64,000 bases of DNA from Nocardioides sp. Soil805 (GCF_001429625.1 NZ_LMSU01000001.1:1230310-1294309), one strand, 5' to 3'. Numbered from the stretch's first letter, positions 41,774 through 50,969 are shown. Program-made: numbers and translations. The notes: generated from the sequence alone by a model not told the origin.

Positions 41774-42801
41774 GCCGGCGGCACCGCGGTCGAGTCCCGC
41801 ACCACGAGGTGGCACTCCGCCGTACGCCGCCGGGGGCGGGCCGAGGGCTCCTTGAGCGCCATGAGCAGCGCCTGCTCCCCCATGTCGACCATCGGCAGGT
41901 GGACCGTGGTGAGCGACGGCGCCAGGTCCCCCGCGACCGCCACGTCGTCGAAGCCGGTCACCGACATCCGTTCCGGCACCGCCATCCCGCGGTCCCGGAG
42001 CACCGAGAGCACGCCGATCGCCATGTCGTCGTTGAGCGCCAGCACGGCCGTCACGTCGGGGTGCGCGGCCAGGATCTCCTCGGCCGCCTGCTTGCCGCCG
42101 AGGCGGGTGAAGGGCGCCTCCACGAGCGGGAGGTCCGCGAACGGGATGCCGGCCGCGGTGACGGCGTCCTCGATCCCGGCGAGCCGGTCGGCCACCGTGG
42201 TCAGCGAGCGCATCCCGGAGACGAGCGCGATCCGCCGGTGCCCCAGGTCGAGCAGGTGCTGGGCGACCGCCCGGCCGCCGCCCCGGTTGTCGGGGAGCAC
42301 TGCGTCGGCGCTGAGGTGGTGGCGGCCGATGACCGCGACCCGGCCGCCGAAGCGGCGATAGCTCGCGAGGTCGGCCTTGGCGGCCGCCTGGTGGGCCGGG
42401 TCGACGAAGCCCGAGCCGGCCACGATGATCGCGCCGACGCGGTTGGCGATGAGGGTGCGGATCTGCTCGAGCTCCTGCTGGGGGTCGCGGCCGGTGTGGC
42501 AAATCTGGACGGTGAGGCCCTCCTTGGCACCGACGTGCAGCACGCCGCTGGCGATCTCGGTGAAGTAGGGGTCGCCGATCTCGTGCACGAGCAGGCCGAC
42601 CGAGCGCGACGCCCCGCCGGCGAGGCTGCGGGCGTGCACGTTGGCGATGTAGCCCATCTGCCGGGCGACGTCGCGCACCCGTTCGGCCACCTCCTCGCTG
42701 ACGCCCGTCGAGCGCGACAGGCTCCGCGACGCCGTGGCGATCGAGACACCCGCCGCCTCGGCGACGTCCTGCAACCGCAGCGTGGGCCGGTCCCTGTCCA
42801 C
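41770..42801 (-). CDS. LacI-family transcriptional repressor
   Basis: 343 residues. Helix-turn-helix TLRLQDVAEAAGVSIATASR at the amino end and hinge GYIANVHARSLAGG. The periplasmic-binding-protein-like sensor domain (SVGLLVHEIGDPYFTEIASG, VTAVLALNDDMAIGVLSVL, SVTGFDDVAVAGDLAPSLTT) should bind the inducer. GTG at 42801 is chosen for its GGAGGAGA site; an upstream ATG at 42852 has none. It diverges from the transporter operon, whose promoter carries two LacI-type palindromes. Inducer unknown. Confidence 0.93.
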   Translation of the reverse strand: MDRDRPTLRLQDVAEAAGVSIATASRSLSRSTGVSEEVAERVRDVARQMGYIANVHARSLAGGASRSVGLLVHEIGDPYFTEIASGVLHVGAKEGLTVQICHTGRDPQQELEQIRTLIANRVGAIIVAGSGFVDPAHQAAAKADLASYRRFGGRVAVIGRHHLSADAVLPDNRGGGRAVAQHLLDLGHRRIALVSGMRSLTTVADRLAGIEDAVTAAGIPFADLPLVEAPFTRLGGKQAAEEILAAHPDVTAVLALNDDMAIGVLSVLRDRGMAVPERMSVTGFDDVAVAGDLAPSLTTVHLPMVDMGEQALLMALKEPSARPRRRTAECHLVVRDSTAVPPA

Positions 42802-42843
42802 CTGTCTCCTCCCGACTCGTCCGCACCGGATCCGCTGTGACCC

Positions 42844-42873
42844 TTGCCACATCCGGGGTGCGATGCCTACAGT
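42844..42873 (+). promoter_or_regulatory. sigma-70-type promoter of the transporter operon
   Basis: -35 TTGCCA (42844-42849) and -10 TACAGT (42868-42873) with an 18-base spacer. This is one of the clearest promoters in the window. The expected start point, near 42880, lies in the first operator. Confidence 0.65.
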
Positions 42874-42877
42874 AACC

Positions 42878-42901
42878 GAAAGCGCTTACGAAAGCGCTTA
42901 C
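42878..42901 (+). promoter_or_regulatory. two abutting 12-base LacI-type operators
   Basis: gaaagcgcttac at 42878-42889 and again, identically, at 42890-42901. Each centres on AAGCGCTT, the CG-centred palindrome of LacI-family repressors. They cover the transcription start of the transporter operon, 21 bases before its ATG, and lie between it and the LacI-type gene, so they should repress both directions. Confidence 0.82.
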
Positions 42902-42921
42902 GTTCAGCGTAGAGGAGCGAC

Positions 42922-44148
42922 ATGAAGGTCACCACCCACCACCGGCTCGGCGCACTGGCCCTGGCCTCGTGCCTCACCCTCAGCGGCTGCATGAGCTCCG
43001 GCTCGGGCAGCGAGGGCGAGGCTGGCGACGGCCCGATCACCATCGGCATCTCCCTCCCCCTCACCGGTGACTTCAGCGAGCCGGGCAAGGGCGTGCAGCG
43101 CGGCTACGAGGCCTGGGCCGACTACGTCAACGACAACGGCGGCCTCCTGGGTCGCGACGTCGAGCTGACCATCCTCGACGACCAGTCCAACGCCGACCGG
43201 GTCGCCTCCGACTACGAGAAGCTGATCAACCAGGACGGTGTCGACCTGGTCTTCGGTCCCTTCTCCACCCGCCTGGTGGTGCCGGCCGCACAGGTCGCCA
43301 AGGACTACGGCTTCCTCTTCGTGGAGCCCGCGGGCGCCGCCGAGGAGGTCTTCACCCAGGGCTTCGACAACCTCTTCTACGCCGCCCCCGCGGTCGCCGA
43401 CGACCACTACAACTACCTCGCCGACGCCATCGAGGCACTGCCCGAGGCCGAGCGGCCGAAGACGGCGGCGTACGCCGCCATGGACGACCCGTTCGCGATG
43501 GGCACGGCCTACGGGCTCAAGACCCGGCTCGAGGCGATGGGCGTCGAGACGGTCGTCGACGAGGTCTACCCGCCCAACACGACCGACTTCGGCTCGATCG
43601 CGGCCAAGATCGCCGACAGCAGGGCCGACGTCGTGGTCGGCGGCACGCAGTACCAGGACGCCGTCAACATGATCGTGTCGCTGCGCCAGCTCGGCTACCA
43701 GCCGAAGATGGCCGCCTTCTCGACCGCGCCGACCAACCCGGAGTTCCCCGAGGCGATCGGCGACGAGACCGAGGGGATCCTCTCCCCCACCGGCTACACC
43801 CCCGAGGCCGACTACCCCACCAACCCCGAGTTCGTGGAGTACTACACCGAGGCCCACGGCACCGCTCCCGGCGAGGACGAGGCCAACGCGTGGACCACCG
43901 GCCAGGTGGTGGCCGCCGCGGTCGAGGCCGTCGGCTGCGCCGACCCCGACCCCGAGTGCCAGGGGCAGCTCATTGACTGGCTGCGCGAGAACGAGGTCGA
44001 CACCGTCGTCGGCCCGCTGAGCTGGGACGCGGAGGGCCGGCCCGAGGGCGCCCACCTCATCCAGCAGTACGTCGACGGCGAGATCCGCATCGTGCTGCCC
44101 GAGGAGGCCAAGGAGGCCGACCTCATCCTCGAGAAGCCCACCTGGTGA
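42922..44148 (+). CDS. ABC transporter substrate-binding lipoprotein, Leu/Ile/Val-binding (HAAT) type
   Basis: 408 residues. Lipoprotein signal LASCLTLSGCMSSGS, lipidated Cys near 23. The mature part is a type I periplasmic-binding fold: ITIGISLPLTGDFSEPGKGV, DDQSNADRVASDYEKL and VDLVFGPFSTRLVVPAAQ, as in LivK-like proteins. Ligand unknown; similarity to amino-acid binders is at family level only. First gene of the operon, ATG preceded by GAGGAG. A small hairpin (gggtc-gagc-gaccc, 44150-44163) follows its stop. Confidence 0.9.
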   Translation: MKVTTHHRLGALALASCLTLSGCMSSGSGSEGEAGDGPITIGISLPLTGDFSEPGKGVQRGYEAWADYVNDNGGLLGRDVELTILDDQSNADRVASDYEKLINQDGVDLVFGPFSTRLVVPAAQVAKDYGFLFVEPAGAAEEVFTQGFDNLFYAAPAVADDHYNYLADAIEALPEAERPKTAAYAAMDDPFAMGTAYGLKTRLEAMGVETVVDEVYPPNTTDFGSIAAKIADSRADVVVGGTQYQDAVNMIVSLRQLGYQPKMAAFSTAPTNPEFPEAIGDETEGILSPTGYTPEADYPTNPEFVEYYTEAHGTAPGEDEANAWTTGQVVAAAVEAVGCADPDPECQGQLIDWLRENEVDTVVGPLSWDAEGRPEGAHLIQQYVDGEIRIVLPEEAKEADLILEKPTW

Positions 44149-44179
44149 CGGGTCGAGCGACCCACCGAAAGGCATCCTG

Positions 44180-45058
44180 ATGTCCCTGTTCTTCCAGAGC
44201 CTGGTGCTGGGCGTGCTGCTGGGCGGGCTCTACGCCCTCCTGGCCGCCGGCCTCACCCTCTACTTCGGCGTGATGCGGGTGGTGATGATCGCCCACTCGG
44301 CGTTCCTGATCCTCGCGGCGTACCTCGCGTGGTTCTTCACCACCGAGACCGGCCTCGACCCGCTGCTGTCCCTGGTGGTGACCGTCCCGCTCTTCTTCGT
44401 CACCGGCGTGCTGATGCAGCGGCTGCTCATCTCGCGGCTGCGGCCGGCCACGCTGACGATGATGTCGGTGCTGCTGACCTTCTCGGTGGCCCTGGTCATC
44501 GAGGGGATGCTCGGCTTCGTCTTCAGCGGCACCCAGCGCCGGATCCGACTGCCCTACAGCGGCGACAGCATCGACCTCTTCGGCGCCAACATCGCCGTGG
44601 TCAAGCTGATCGCCTTCGCGCTGGCCGCGGTCTCGCTCGGTGCGCTCTTCCTGATCCTCAAGAAGACGCAGTTCGGGCAAGCGCTGCGGGCCACCATCCA
44701 GCACCCCGACGCCGCTCGCCTGATCGGCATCAACACCGACCGGATCGCCGGCTACGGCTTCGGCCTCGGGCTGTCGACCGCCGCGATCGGCGGCACGGCG
44801 CTCGCCCTCGACTCCACGATCTACCCGTCGCTGCACTGGCACTGGATCGGCCCGCTGATGGCGATCATCGTGGTCGGCGGGCTCGGCAGCATCCCGGGTG
44901 CCGCGATCGCGGCCATGCTCCTCGGCCTCGGCCAGAGCCTGCTCCAGATCCCGCTCGGGACCACCTGGGCCCAGACCCTCTTCTACGTCGCGTTGTTCGC
45001 CACCTTGATGGTGCGACCGCAGGGATTCTTCGGAGGTCGTCTTGCGCAGCGTTTCTAG
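44180..45058 (+). CDS. ABC transporter permease, LivH type
   Basis: 292 residues with eight or so membrane helices; start SLVLGVLLGGLYALLAAGLT is characteristic of LivH. Later GIGLSTAAIGGTALAL-like and VVGGLGSIPGAAIAAMLLG segments carry the permease loop that meets the ATPase. The ATG follows AAAGGCAT. It overlaps the next gene by 17 bases. Confidence 0.92.
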   Translation: MSLFFQSLVLGVLLGGLYALLAAGLTLYFGVMRVVMIAHSAFLILAAYLAWFFTTETGLDPLLSLVVTVPLFFVTGVLMQRLLISRLRPATLTMMSVLLTFSVALVIEGMLGFVFSGTQRRIRLPYSGDSIDLFGANIAVVKLIAFALAAVSLGALFLILKKTQFGQALRATIQHPDAARLIGINTDRIAGYGFGLGLSTAAIGGTALALDSTIYPSLHWHWIGPLMAIIVVGGLGSIPGAAIAAMLLGLGQSLLQIPLGTTWAQTLFYVALFATLMVRPQGFFGGRLAQRF

Positions 45059-46115
45059 GGCCGTCGGCCTCCTCGTCCTGGCCGTCGCCGTGCTGGCCTT
45101 CCCCAGCCTGGCCCCGGACCCGTTCATCCTCTCGGTGGGCGTCGTCATCATGAGCTACGCCGTGCTCGCCACGTCGTGGAACTTCGTCGGCGGCTTCACC
45201 GGCTACATCTCGCTGGGCCACGCGTCGTACTCCGGGCTCGGCGCCTACGCCACCGCCCTGCTGGTCATCCACACCAGCCTCAACCCGTGGGTGGCGATGC
45301 TCCTCGGCGGCCTGGTCGTCGCGGCTCTCGCCGTGCCGATCGGCATCGCCAGCCTCCGCGTCCGCGGCGCGTCCTTCGTGATCGTCTCGATCGCGATGGT
45401 GCTGATCCTGCTGCTGGTCTTCCAGTCGTGGGGCGAGTTCACCGGCGGCTCCAACGGCCTGCGCGTCCCGCGGCCGTTCGACGAGTCGGTCCTGCGGCCC
45501 GAGCAGCACGAGCGCTTCTTCTACCTGCACGCCGCGCTGCTCGCCGTGGCGCTGCTGGCCTGGTGGGCGATCGACCGCTCCCGCTTCGGCACCGGCCTCA
45601 AGGCCATCCGCGAGGACGAGGACAAGGCGCAGTCGCTCGGCGTGCCGACCTTCAACTACAAGCTGACCGCGTTCGTGATCTCGGCGTTCTTCACCGCCCT
45701 CGGCGGCGGGCTGTACGCCCTGTGGTTCGGCTTCCTCGACCCGATCTTCCAGTTCTCGATCCTGGTCGGCTCCTACATGGTGCTGATGAGCCTGCTGGGC
45801 GGCATCCGCAGCCTCTTCGGACCGCTTCTCGGCGCGGTGATCGTGGGCTACGCGGTCGAGTTCTTCAAGAACCAGTACGGCGACACGCAGTTCCACCTCG
45901 TCGCCATGGGCCTGCTGCTCGGGCTGGTCGTGCTCTTCATGCCCGACGGGATCATCCCGGCCCTCTCCTCGCTGCTCAACCGCTTCCGCCCCCAGGCCGC
46001 CTCCATCCGCGAGGTCAGCGCCGGGGACCTGGCCGAGCAGCGGCGTACGGCGTCGGCCGCGACCTCCACCGACGACGAGTCGACCGACCGCCTCTCCGAA
46101 GGAGCTCAGCGATGA
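45042..46115 (+). CDS. ABC transporter permease, LivM type (TTG start)
   Basis: 357 residues, LivM-like: SWNFVGGFTGYISLGHASY near 45, LRVRGASFVIVSIAMVLIL near 105, AIREDEDKAQSLGVPTFNYK near 190 (coupling region) and LLGGIRSLFGPLLGAVIVGY. Start TTG at 45042, five bases after GGAGG, inside the end of livH; no ATG or GTG nearby fits better. The 50-residue hydrophilic tail is cytosolic. Its TGA overlaps the ATG of the next gene. Confidence 0.92.
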   Translation: MRSVSRAVGLLVLAVAVLAFPSLAPDPFILSVGVVIMSYAVLATSWNFVGGFTGYISLGHASYSGLGAYATALLVIHTSLNPWVAMLLGGLVVAALAVPIGIASLRVRGASFVIVSIAMVLILLLVFQSWGEFTGGSNGLRVPRPFDESVLRPEQHERFFYLHAALLAVALLAWWAIDRSRFGTGLKAIREDEDKAQSLGVPTFNYKLTAFVISAFFTALGGGLYALWFGFLDPIFQFSILVGSYMVLMSLLGGIRSLFGPLLGAVIVGYAVEFFKNQYGDTQFHLVAMGLLLGLVVLFMPDGIIPALSSLLNRFRPQAASIREVSAGDLAEQRRTASAATSTDDESTDRLSEGAQR

Positions 46116-46870
46116 CCGACGCAGTGGCCACCGACACCCGCATCGGGCTCGCGACCGAGGGGCTGCGCAAGTCCTTCGGCGGCGTCACCGCGGTCGACGG
46201 GGCGAGCGTGCAGTTCCACCACGGCAAGGTCAACGCCCTGATCGGGCCCAACGGCTCGGGCAAGACCACGTTCTTCAACTGCGTCACCGGGATGATCAAG
46301 CCCGACGCCGGGCGCGCGACGTACCTCGGTGACGACATCACCGGCAAGGCCTCGCACAAGATCGCCCGGGCCGGGATCGGGCGCAGCTTCCAGCTGTGCC
46401 GGGTCTTCCCGCGGATGACCGTCATGGAGAACATGCTGGTCGCCGTCCGCTCCACCGGCCTGCGCCACCTGGCCCGGCCGGCTCGCAGCGACGCCGACGT
46501 CGACCGGGCCCGGGAGCTGCTGGCCCGCGTCGGCATCGACCACCTCGAGCGCAGCGAGGCCCGCGACATCTCCTACGGCCAGCAGAAGCTCCTCGAGCTG
46601 GCCGGCGTGCTGATGGGCGACCCCGAGACGATCATGCTGGACGAGCCGGCGGGCGGCGTGAACCCCGCCCTCATCGACCGCATCGCCACCCTCGTGCGCG
46701 ACCTCAACGCCGAGGGCAAGACGTTCCTCATCGTCGAGCACAACATGGACCTCGTCATGAGCCTGTCCGACCACGTCGTCGTCTTCGACCGTGGTCGCCA
46801 GATCTGCGAGGGACCGCCGTCGGTCGTGCAGAGCGACCCCCGAGTCCTGGAGGCCTACCTTGGCATCTGA
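46112..46870 (+). CDS. ABC transporter ATP-binding protein, LivG type
   Basis: 252 residues. Walker A LIGPNGSGKTTFFN near residue 44, Q-loop IGRSFQLCRVFPRMTV, signature ISYGQQKLLELAG near 150 (YGQQ variant normal for LivG), Walker B TIMLDEPAGGVNP and switch VEHNMDLVM. Powers the LivH/LivM channel. Start overlaps the livM stop (ATGA) with AGGAGC upstream. The next gene starts within its last codons. Confidence 0.94.
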   Translation: MTDAVATDTRIGLATEGLRKSFGGVTAVDGASVQFHHGKVNALIGPNGSGKTTFFNCVTGMIKPDAGRATYLGDDITGKASHKIARAGIGRSFQLCRVFPRMTVMENMLVAVRSTGLRHLARPARSDADVDRARELLARVGIDHLERSEARDISYGQQKLLELAGVLMGDPETIMLDEPAGGVNPALIDRIATLVRDLNAEGKTFLIVEHNMDLVMSLSDHVVVFDRGRQICEGPPSVVQSDPRVLEAYLGI

Positions 46871-47663
46871 CAACGCACCGCGCGGCAGTGTGGCGCCGCA
46901 GGCGACACCCTCGCGCACGACCCAGAAGCCACTGCTGGAGCTGACCGACATCGAGGCCGGCTACGGCCGCGCTGCCCTGGTGCTGCGCGGGCTCACCGTC
47001 ACGGTCCCGCCGGCCACGGTGGTGTGCCTCGTCGGCCCCAACGGCGCCGGCAAGTCCACCGTCCTCAAGGTCGCCAGCGGGATGCTCACGCCCCGCTCCG
47101 GCACCATCCGGGTGGCCGGCCAGGACGTCACCAGGAACTCGCCGCAGCAGATGCTGACCGCCGGGCTCTCCCACGTCCTGCAGGGACACAGCGTCTTCAA
47201 GGAGATGACGGTCGCGGAGAACGTCCTGCTCGGGGCCTACTCGGTCAAGGACAAGTCCGTCGTGGGTGACCGGGTCGACTTCGTGAAGACCCTGTTCCCG
47301 GTCGTCGCCGAGCGGTGGTCCGCCCTGGCCGGCGCCCTGTCGGGTGGCCAGCAGAAGCAGGTGGAGTTCGCCCGCTCGCTGATGGTCAGCCCGCAGGTCG
47401 TGCTCCTCGACGAGCCGTCCATGGGCCTGGACCCCAAGGCCACCGGCACCGTCTTCGAGCAGGTCGTGCGGATGCGCGACGCCGGCACCGCGGTGCTGCT
47501 CGTCGAGCAGAACGCCCGCCGCGCCCTCGAGACCGCAGATCTCGGCTGCGTCCTCGACCTCGGCCGGGTGCACATCTCCGGACCGGCCGACGAGCTGCTC
47601 CGCGACCCCCAGCTGGCCGAGCTCTACCTGGGCGGTCGTCCCTCGACCGCCCCCACGACCTGA
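46860..47663 (+). CDS. ABC transporter ATP-binding protein, LivF type (TTG start)
   Basis: 267 residues. After about 30 hydrophilic residues comes LLELTDIEAGYGRAALVLRG; Walker A LVGPNGAGKSTVLK, signature LSGGQQKQVEFARSL, Walker B VVLLDEPSMGLDP, switch VEQNARRAL. TTG at 46860 is seven bases after GGAGG and overlaps the end of livG; the same TTG-with-GGAGG device is used for livM. Completes the LivKHMGF set. Confidence 0.92.
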   Translation: MASDNAPRGSVAPQATPSRTTQKPLLELTDIEAGYGRAALVLRGLTVTVPPATVVCLVGPNGAGKSTVLKVASGMLTPRSGTIRVAGQDVTRNSPQQMLTAGLSHVLQGHSVFKEMTVAENVLLGAYSVKDKSVVGDRVDFVKTLFPVVAERWSALAGALSGGQQKQVEFARSLMVSPQVVLLDEPSMGLDPKATGTVFEQVVRMRDAGTAVLLVEQNARRALETADLGCVLDLGRVHISGPADELLRDPQLAELYLGGRPSTAPTT

Positions 47664-47676
47664 TCCAGGAGACACC

Positions 47677-48816
47677 GTGTCCGACACGACCTACCGCATC
47701 CTCATGAACGGCGTCACCGGCCGGATGGGCTACCGCCAGCACCTGCTGCGCTCCATCCTCGCCATCCGCGACGACGGCGGTATCGCGCTCCCCGACGGCA
47801 CCCGGCTCCAGGTGGAGCCGGTGCTGCTGGGCCGCAACGCCGACAAGCTCGCCCGGATGGCCGACGAGCACGGCATCGCCGACTTCTCGACCGACCTCGA
47901 CACCGTCCTCGCCGAGGACCCGGCCCCGATCTACTTCGACGCCCAGGTCACCAGCGAGCGCAAGAAGGCGATCCTCAAGGCCGCCGCCGCGGGCAAGCAC
48001 GTCTACACCGAGAAGCCGATCGCCGAGTCCGTCGAGGAGGGCGACGAGCTGGTCGACGCCGCCGCCCGCCACGGGATCATCAACGGCGTCGTGCACGACA
48101 AGCTCTACCTGCCCGGCCTGGTCAAGCTCAAGCGGCTCGTCGACTCCGGCTTCTTCGGCCGCATCCTCTCGGTGCGCGGCGAGTTCGGCTACTGGGTCTT
48201 CGAGGGCGACGGGCTCCCGGCCCAGCGCCCGAGCTGGAACTACCGCGCCCAGGACGGCGGCGGGATGGTCCTGGACATGTTCTGCCACTGGAACTACGTC
48301 CTGGAGAACCTCTTCGGCGCCGTCGAGGCGGTCACCGCCAAGGCCGTGACGCACATCCCGGAGCGCTGGGACGAGCAGGGCGAGCGGTACGACGCCACGG
48401 CCGACGACGCGGCGTACGCGATCTTCGAGCTGGCCGGCGGCATCATCGCGCAGGTCAACTCCAGCTGGGCGGTGCGCGTCGAGCGCAAGGAGCTCGTGGA
48501 GTTCCAGGTCGACGGCACCCACGGGTCGGCGGTCGCCGGCCTCTTCAACTGCCGCATCCAGCCGCGCGAGTCGACCCCGATGCCGGTGTGGAACCCCGAC
48601 CTGCCCACCACCGAGGACTTCCGCGGCCAGTGGCGCGAGGTCCCCGACAACCAGCAGTTCGGCAACGGCTTCCGCGCGCAGTGGGAGCAGTTCCTGCTCG
48701 ACGTCCACCACGGGCGCCAGTACCCCTACGACTTCGCCGCCGGCGTGCGCGGCCTCCGGCTCGTCGACGCCGGCCTCCAGTCCTCCGCCGAGGGCCGCCG
48801 GGTCGAGATGCGATGA
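47677..48816 (+). CDS. Gfo/Idh/MocA-family sugar/polyol dehydrogenase
   Basis: 379 residues. An amino Rossmann domain begins YRILMNGVTGRMGYRQHLLR, a variant of the GxGxxG motif. AGKHVYTEKPIAESVEEG near 108 has the conserved EKP, where Lys is catalytic. The carboxy alpha/beta domain includes GGGMVLDMFCHWNYVLENLF with the conserved Asp/His region. These enzymes oxidise or reduce a hydroxyl of sugars, inositols or their glycosides with NAD(P). GTG start with AGGAGA upstream, 13 bases after livF. Its stop overlaps the next start. Substrate unknown. Confidence 0.9.
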   Translation: MSDTTYRILMNGVTGRMGYRQHLLRSILAIRDDGGIALPDGTRLQVEPVLLGRNADKLARMADEHGIADFSTDLDTVLAEDPAPIYFDAQVTSERKKAILKAAAAGKHVYTEKPIAESVEEGDELVDAAARHGIINGVVHDKLYLPGLVKLKRLVDSGFFGRILSVRGEFGYWVFEGDGLPAQRPSWNYRAQDGGGMVLDMFCHWNYVLENLFGAVEAVTAKAVTHIPERWDEQGERYDATADDAAYAIFELAGGIIAQVNSSWAVRVERKELVEFQVDGTHGSAVAGLFNCRIQPRESTPMPVWNPDLPTTEDFRGQWREVPDNQQFGNGFRAQWEQFLLDVHHGRQYPYDFAAGVRGLRLVDAGLQSSAEGRRVEMR

Positions 48817-50006
48817 GCGCACCGTCGATGACCACCGCCACCCGCCACGGGTCCGCCGTCGGGATCCCGGGTCCCGACGGCGGATGGCGCGAGGTCGAGC
48901 TCCTCGAGCCCCGGGACTGGCAGCCGCGACCGGGTGGCTCGACCAGCCGGGTCTGCTTCGCCGCCGCCCACGTGGTGGCGGACCCGCGCGGCGAGAACGT
49001 GCCCGGCGCCCCGGCGGTCGTCGACTGGGACTCCACGCTCGCCTTCCGGGCCCACCTGTTCTCCCACGGCTTCGGCGTCGCCGAGGCGATGGACACCGCC
49101 CAGCGCAACATGGGCCTCGACTGGCCGGCCGTGCAGGAGCTGGTCCGGCGCAGCGCCGCCCAGGCCCGCGAGCACGGCGCCCGGATCGCCTCCGGCGCGG
49201 GCACCGACCACGCCACCGTGCTGTCCTCCCTCGCCGACGTGCGGGAGGCCTACCTCGAGCAGGTCGCGTACGTCGAGTCCTGCGGCTCGCAGGTCATCGT
49301 GATGGCCTCGCGGCACCTCGCGGCCCTCGCCCGCACCCCCGACGACTACCTCACCGTGTACGACGCCGTGCTCACCCAGGTGCGCGAGCCCGTCGTGCTG
49401 CACTGGCTGGGCGAGGCGTTCGACCCCCAGCTGCGCGGCTACTGGGGCAGCACCGACGTCGACGCGGCCACCGCGACCTTCCTGGACCTGGTCCGCGCCC
49501 ACGCCGACAAGGTCGACGGGGTCAAGGTCTCGCTCCTCTCCGCGGACCACGAGAAGGGCCTGCGCGCCGCGCTGCCCGCGGGGGTGCGCCTCTACACCGG
49601 GGACGACTTCAACTACCCCGAGCTGATCCGCGGGGACGGCACCCACCACTCCGACGCCCTGCTCGGTGCGTTCGCGGCGATCGCGCCGGCGGCGGCGACG
49701 GCGCTGGCCGCGCTCGACGAGGGCGACCTCGCGACGTACGACGCGGAGATGGCGCCGACCCTGCCGCTGTCGCGCCACGTCTTCGAGGCGCCGACGTACC
49801 ACTACAAGACAGGCATCGCGTTCCTGTCGTGGCTCAGCGGCCACCAGCCCGGCTTCACCATGGTCGGCGGCCTCCAGTCGGCCCGCAGCGCCGTGCACCT
49901 GGGGCGGCTCTTCGAGCTGGCCAACGACGCCCGCCTGCTGCCCGACCCGGACCTGGCCGCGCACCGGCTCGGGGTCTGGCTCGAGGGCGCCGGGATCACC
50001 CGATGA
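48813..50006 (+). CDS. DUF993 TIM-barrel (dihydrodipicolinate-synthase-like) protein
   Basis: 397 residues. Matches the DUF993 family, placed in the DHDPS/aldolase superfamily: GLDWPAVQELVRRSAAQARE, GAGTDHATVLSSLADV, EPVVLHWLGEAFDPQLRGYW, DGVKVSLLSADHEKGLR (candidate Schiff-base Lys in VKVS) and LYTGDDFNYPELIRGDG. A retro-aldol or hydrolytic step on a keto-sugar is a plausible role, by analogy only. Starts in ATGA overlap with the dehydrogenase and ends in ATGA overlap with the isomerase, so the three are tightly coupled. Confidence 0.85.
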   Translation: MSAPSMTTATRHGSAVGIPGPDGGWREVELLEPRDWQPRPGGSTSRVCFAAAHVVADPRGENVPGAPAVVDWDSTLAFRAHLFSHGFGVAEAMDTAQRNMGLDWPAVQELVRRSAAQAREHGARIASGAGTDHATVLSSLADVREAYLEQVAYVESCGSQVIVMASRHLAALARTPDDYLTVYDAVLTQVREPVVLHWLGEAFDPQLRGYWGSTDVDAATATFLDLVRAHADKVDGVKVSLLSADHEKGLRAALPAGVRLYTGDDFNYPELIRGDGTHHSDALLGAFAAIAPAAATALAALDEGDLATYDAEMAPTLPLSRHVFEAPTYHYKTGIAFLSWLSGHQPGFTMVGGLQSARSAVHLGRLFELANDARLLPDPDLAAHRLGVWLEGAGITR

Positions 50007-50914
50007 CCGCCACGGAGGCGGTGACCGCGATCGACGTGCCCAGCGGCACGCCGGCCCGCGTCGCCACGCCCACGCCCGGCGACCCCCGGCTGGCGCGGCT
50101 CTCGCTCAACCAGAAGACCGTCGACGGCTGGTCGCTGCGCGAGGCCATCGACGGCTGCGTCGCCGCCGGCGTCCCGTCCCTCGGCGCGTGGCGCGAGCCG
50201 GTCCTCGAGGTCGGGGTCGCCACCGCGGCCGGCTGGCTCCGCGACGCCGGCCTGCGCGTCTCGTCGGTGTGCCGGGGCGGCTTCTTCACCACCGCCGACC
50301 CGGCCGAGCAGCGCGAGCGCCACGACGACAACCGCCGCGCCCTCGACGAGGCCGCCGAGCTCGGTGCCCCGTGCCTGGTGCTCGTCCCGGGCGGCCTGCC
50401 CGCCGGCGACCGCGACCTCCTCGGCGCCCGCGCCCGGGCCGGCGCCGCCGTCGAGGCCCTCGTCCCGCACGCCCTCGACGTCGGGGTCCGCCTCGCCATC
50501 GAGCCGATGCACCCGATCTTCGCCGCGGACCGCGGTGTCGTGTCCACGCTGCGCCAGGCGCTCGACCTCGCCGAGCCGCTTCCGGTCGAGGCCGTCGGCG
50601 TCGTGGTCGACACCTTCCACGTCTGGTGGGAGCCGGGCGTGGAGGAGCAGGTCGCCCGCGCCGGCTCGCGCATCGCGAGCTACCAGGTGTGCGAGTGGAT
50701 CACCCCGCTGCCCGCCGACACCCTGCTCTCGCGCGGGATGATGGGCGACGGGCACATCGACTTCGCCCACCTCACCTCCCTCGTCGCGGCCGCCGGCTAC
50801 ACCGGCGACGTCGAGGTCGAGATCTTCAACGCCGACGTGTGGGCGGCCGACGGCGACGCCGTCCTGGCCACGCTCGCGCGCCGCTACGTCGAGCTCGTGG
50901 AGCCCCACCTCTGA
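50003..50914 (+). CDS. sugar phosphate isomerase/epimerase (xylose-isomerase-like TIM barrel)
   Basis: 303 residues of the AP-endonuclease-2/IolE/IolI-like barrel. LSLNQKTVDGWSLREAID at the start, VRLAIEPMHPIF (metal Glu) near 155, VGVVVDTFHVWWEP (Asp, His) near 190, GDGHIDFAHLTSLVAAAGY near 248 (Asp, His), GDVEVEIFNADVW (Glu). The metal site is complete. Expected to isomerise, epimerise or dehydrate a keto-sugar or keto-inositol. Last gene of the ATGA-coupled string; 55 bases before the secreted DUF1080-like gene. Confidence 0.88.
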   Translation: MTATEAVTAIDVPSGTPARVATPTPGDPRLARLSLNQKTVDGWSLREAIDGCVAAGVPSLGAWREPVLEVGVATAAGWLRDAGLRVSSVCRGGFFTTADPAEQRERHDDNRRALDEAAELGAPCLVLVPGGLPAGDRDLLGARARAGAAVEALVPHALDVGVRLAIEPMHPIFAADRGVVSTLRQALDLAEPLPVEAVGVVVDTFHVWWEPGVEEQVARAGSRIASYQVCEWITPLPADTLLSRGMMGDGHIDFAHLTSLVAAAGYTGDVEVEIFNADVWAADGDAVLATLARRYVELVEPHL

Positions 50915-50969
50915 CCCACGGCTCCCCCGGTGCACACCACTCACACCAACTCGGAAAGGACGTGAGCAC

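Noticed and set aside
42922..47663. Branched-chain amino acid uptake as the role of the Liv-type transporter
   Set aside because: Family resemblance is clear, but the regulator type and all attached enzymes are of the sugar/polyol kind and no amino-acid catabolic gene is present. Kept only as a family name.
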